DNA of 64,000 nt, from contig NZ_PEEX01000001.1 in NCBI RefSeq assembly GCF_002754245.1, positions 930,001 to 994,000 on the forward strand. Direction: 5' to 3'. Below the pieces are notes generated by a model that was given only the letters and a program-made list of their open reading frames with translations, did no database searches and had not been told where the DNA came from. Origin of the DNA: Chryseobacterium sp. 52 (lineage in GTDB: Bacteria; Bacteroidota; Bacteroidia; Flavobacteriales; Weeksellaceae). The translations under genes and the position numbers were made by a program. Below, in pieces: positions 61,976 through 64,000 of this stretch. How positions within the stretch are numbered: the stretch's first letter is position 1; each line of letters starts with the position of its first letter.

Positions 61976-62497
61976 ATGAGTAAATTAAAAATAATATTTG
62001 GGTTTGTAATTCTTTCGCTGTTTCATCAGTGTTACTCTTTTACAGGATCTTCACTGACGGATGAAAAAACCGTTCAGATCAATGAATTTCCCAATAATGC
62101 AGCACTTGTAAATCCAACTCTTTCCCAACAGTTTTCTACAGATATCCAAAACAGATTTCTGCAGCGAACTACCTTAAAAGGAACAAAATCAAATCCTGAT
62201 ATTTTGATTGAAGGTGAAATTTCCGAGTACGGTTATTCACCGACAACAATCAGCTCCAATACATTGCAAAACCCTTCAGGAGGGGTAGTACAGCAGGCAC
62301 AAAGCAAGCTGACGATTTCTGTGAAAGTACATTACGAAAACAAAATCCATCCGGATTCCAGTTTTGACAGAACCTATACAGATGAAGCGGTTTTTAACAG
62401 TAACCTGACCCAGAATGAGATCGAAGCTTCCCAGGTGAAGCTGGTGACAGACAGAATTATTAACAAGATATTTAACGATATTGTAGCCAATTGGTAA
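61976..62497 (+). CDS. lptE: LptE-family outer-membrane lipoprotein
   Basis: A 173-residue lipoprotein (signal IIFGFVILSLFHQCYS, lipobox cysteine near residue 19). The pattern FTGSSLTDEKTVQINEFPNNAALVNPTLSQQFSTDI and FLQRTTLKGTKSNPDILIEGEISEY is that of the Bacteroidetes LptE family, the partner of LptD in inserting lipopolysaccharide into the outer membrane. Overlap and spacing place it in one operon with the membrane protein and the following gene. Confidence 0.88.
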   Translation: MSKLKIIFGFVILSLFHQCYSFTGSSLTDEKTVQINEFPNNAALVNPTLSQQFSTDIQNRFLQRTTLKGTKSNPDILIEGEISEYGYSPTTISSNTLQNPSGGVVQQAQSKLTISVKVHYENKIHPDSSFDRTYTDEAVFNSNLTQNEIEASQVKLVTDRIINKIFNDIVANW

Positions 62498-62498
62498 G

Positions 62499-64000
62499 AT
62501 GAATCCCAGAGTTTTAGAATTATTAAAGAACCCCAAAAATATTCAGTCAGAAGATCTTGGTCTTTTGAAAGAAGAAATTCATGCCTTTCCTTATGTTCAG
62601 AACATCAGGGCACTTCATTTGTTTGGGGTACACCTTTATGATAAAGAAAACTATCAGAAAGAACTTTCTACAACAGCGGCTTATACCACTGACAAAAAAC
62701 TCCTTTATCAGCTGATTAACGGGAAAATCATGCGAGAGGTGAAGCCTGAAGCAGCAGCAGAAAAACAGCCTGCTAAAACAGCTGAAAAAGCAGTAAAATA
62801 TTCCTATAAAGAAAAAGGTTTCCCGATAAAAAGAGACCAGCCTTCTGAAAAAGGAGAAAACAAATATGAAGAGGCCGCATGCATGATGCCACCTGCGCAG
62901 GAAATCAAGCATATCCATATCAATGGAGAAAGAAACAGGATTCTCTTTGAAGGAGAAGAGAATTTCCTTGATGAGACCAATTCTGAAACAATAGATCTGG
63001 AATCTACACTAGAATCAGGAGTATTGGTGACCCAAAAAGCGGAGCCTGTTGCAGAAGAGGTTAAAGAAGATATTACACAAGAAGTACAGCCTGAAGATTC
63101 AGAAGCCGGAGTAGAATTTACACCGGAATTGATTGTTCAAGAAGATAAAATAGATAACCAGACAGAAGAACTGGAAATCGATAAAGAAGAGGATGTAAGC
63201 TTCCATGAAGTAGAACCCTTACCGGAAACTGAAATAACCGGGCAGGAGGAAATTGTTGAAGAGCCGATGTCTGCAGAAACAGACCTTGATTCTGTAACAG
63301 CTGATGAAGATGAAAGTAGAGATGAACCTCAGGCTGAAATCAGTTTTCATGGGATGGATGAGTTTCTGCCCGATGTCAAAATCCAGGGAAACAGCGATGA
63401 TGAAGCCGCAGCTCCTGAAGTTTCTAAACCGAATGTGAATAAACATGAGGAGGAAATGAGACGTCTGATTGAGGAAGTCGAAAAGAAAATGAAAGAGGCT
63501 CAATCGACCCCAAAAGTTGAAAATGAGGAGCCTGAAACAGTAGATCATGAAATCAGTTTTGGAGAAACACAGAATTTCCATTTCTGGTCAACTGAAACAG
63601 AAAAAGAAGAACAAAAAGCAGAAGAGACTTCTACTGAAGCTCCCAAGCCGATAGAAAATATAATTGATCAGCCAGTACCACAGGAAGAGCCTGTCAAGGC
63701 AGAAGAAAAAGCAGAAGAACAAGGAGTCGCTGCAGAAGAAATCTCTGCATGGAAGCCGATGAGTTTAGAGTCTAATCTCCCGGATTCAATGATCAGTAAA
63801 GCATCTGTAATTTCAGAACCTAAAGCTGATGCTCCAAAGAAGGAAGAGATTCCTGCTCTGGAAGAGCTGCACGAAGAAATACCTGTGCAAACTGCTGAAG
63901 AACCTCAGAAAGATACTGAGGTTTCCACAGAAGAAAACTTAGCTGTTGCGGAAGAAGCACCCGAAATTGTAGAAGAAGTACATGAAGAGGTTAAAAACTC
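62499..64000 (+). CDS. acidic repeat-rich protein, cut by the window end
   Basis: An open frame from ATG 62499, one base after the lptE stop, runs to the window edge (500 codons so far). The first 90 residues are structured and TPR-like in feel (MNPRVLELLKNPKNIQSEDL, then LYQLINGKIMREV). The rest is a long glutamate/proline/valine-rich low-complexity region with words such as EEVKEDI and EEPVKAEEK, interrupted by short conserved-looking blocks ISFHGMDEFLPD and ISFGETQNFHFW. Function unknown. In related genomes I expect secG and groES-groEL further on. Confidence 0.8.
   Translation, partial: MNPRVLELLKNPKNIQSEDLGLLKEEIHAFPYVQNIRALHLFGVHLYDKENYQKELSTTAAYTTDKKLLYQLINGKIMREVKPEAAAEKQPAKTAEKAVKYSYKEKGFPIKRDQPSEKGENKYEEAACMMPPAQEIKHIHINGERNRILFEGEENFLDETNSETIDLESTLESGVLVTQKAEPVAEEVKEDITQEVQPEDSEAGVEFTPELIVQEDKIDNQTEELEIDKEEDVSFHEVEPLPETEITGQEEIVEEPMSAETDLDSVTADEDESRDEPQAEISFHGMDEFLPDVKIQGNSDDEAAAPEVSKPNVNKHEEEMRRLIEEVEKKMKEAQSTPKVENEEPETVDHEISFGETQNFHFWSTETEKEEQKAEETSTEAPKPIENIIDQPVPQEEPVKAEEKAEEQGVAAEEISAWKPMSLESNLPDSMISKASVISEPKADAPKKEEIPALEELHEEIPVQTAEEPQKDTEVSTEENLAVAEEAPEIVEEVHEEVKN

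Overview
The window reads as chromosomal DNA of a flavobacterium of the Chryseobacterium type (Weeksellaceae). The supporting signs are the AT-rich composition, the absence of Shine-Dalgarno sequences, promoters of the Bacteroidetes form TTG-N(17-23)-TAnnTTTG, an L21 protein with a long C-terminal extension, and small MKNLKK double-glycine leader peptides typical of that genus. No phage, transposase, integrase or CRISPR array is visible.

Layout. 0-6.6 kb: sugar-nucleotide epimerase, DUF2797 protein, large AsmA-like protein, small proteins and a PA0069-type radical SAM protein. 6.6-7.95 kb: four small double-glycine leader peptide genes as two opposed pairs; a fifth is at 31.5 kb. 7.95-15.2 kb: 2OG-Fe(II) oxygenase, menD, the pabB/aminotransferase folate pair, membrane proteins and an AI-2E transporter. 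15.2-31.3 kb: uvrB, a BlaI/BlaR1-like pair with a visible operator, PQQ-type sugar dehydrogenase, TonB-dependent receptor, an aminotransferase/monooxygenase/DsbA operon, DUF502, miaE, acyltransferase, metallopeptidase lipoprotein and rplU-rpmA. 31.7-34.3 kb: a DUF5686 outer-membrane protein. 34.3-35.5 kb: a 1.2 kb AT-rich gene-free stretch with three TTTTCCACA boxes, where the dominant gene direction switches from minus to plus. This is a candidate replication origin.

35.5-40.6 kb is the most accessory-looking part: a 1082-residue protein of unknown function followed by a 631-residue protein. The latter's C-terminus carries the zinc and catalytic signature of DddA-like nucleic-acid deaminase toxins, with the same HxE-to-CxxC spacing. 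No immunity gene is recognisable next to it. The pair lies beside two near-identical tRNA-Asn units (each promoter, tRNA and terminator) that flank a stand-alone ATPase.

42-64 kb is mostly housekeeping: rseP, a nitrilase-family amidase, a thioredoxin/rhodanese/persulfide-type operon, a HerA-like ATPase, a DnaQ-type exonuclease with a decayed GIY-YIG module, and lysA preceded by a lysine-rich leader peptide and an attenuator. Then come poxB with an MFS transporter, and a cluster of secreted TonB-C-like paralogs, one broken by an in-frame TGA. The window ends with miaB, a TPR protein, a sigma-54 activator, lptE and an acidic protein cut by the window edge. MiaB and MiaE, 30 kb apart, modify the same tRNA base in succession.

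Limits: families were recognised by eye from motifs, without database searches. Promoters are motif matches only. Start codons were moved inward where a -7 box, neighbour overlap or start-codon type made the longest frame unlikely.
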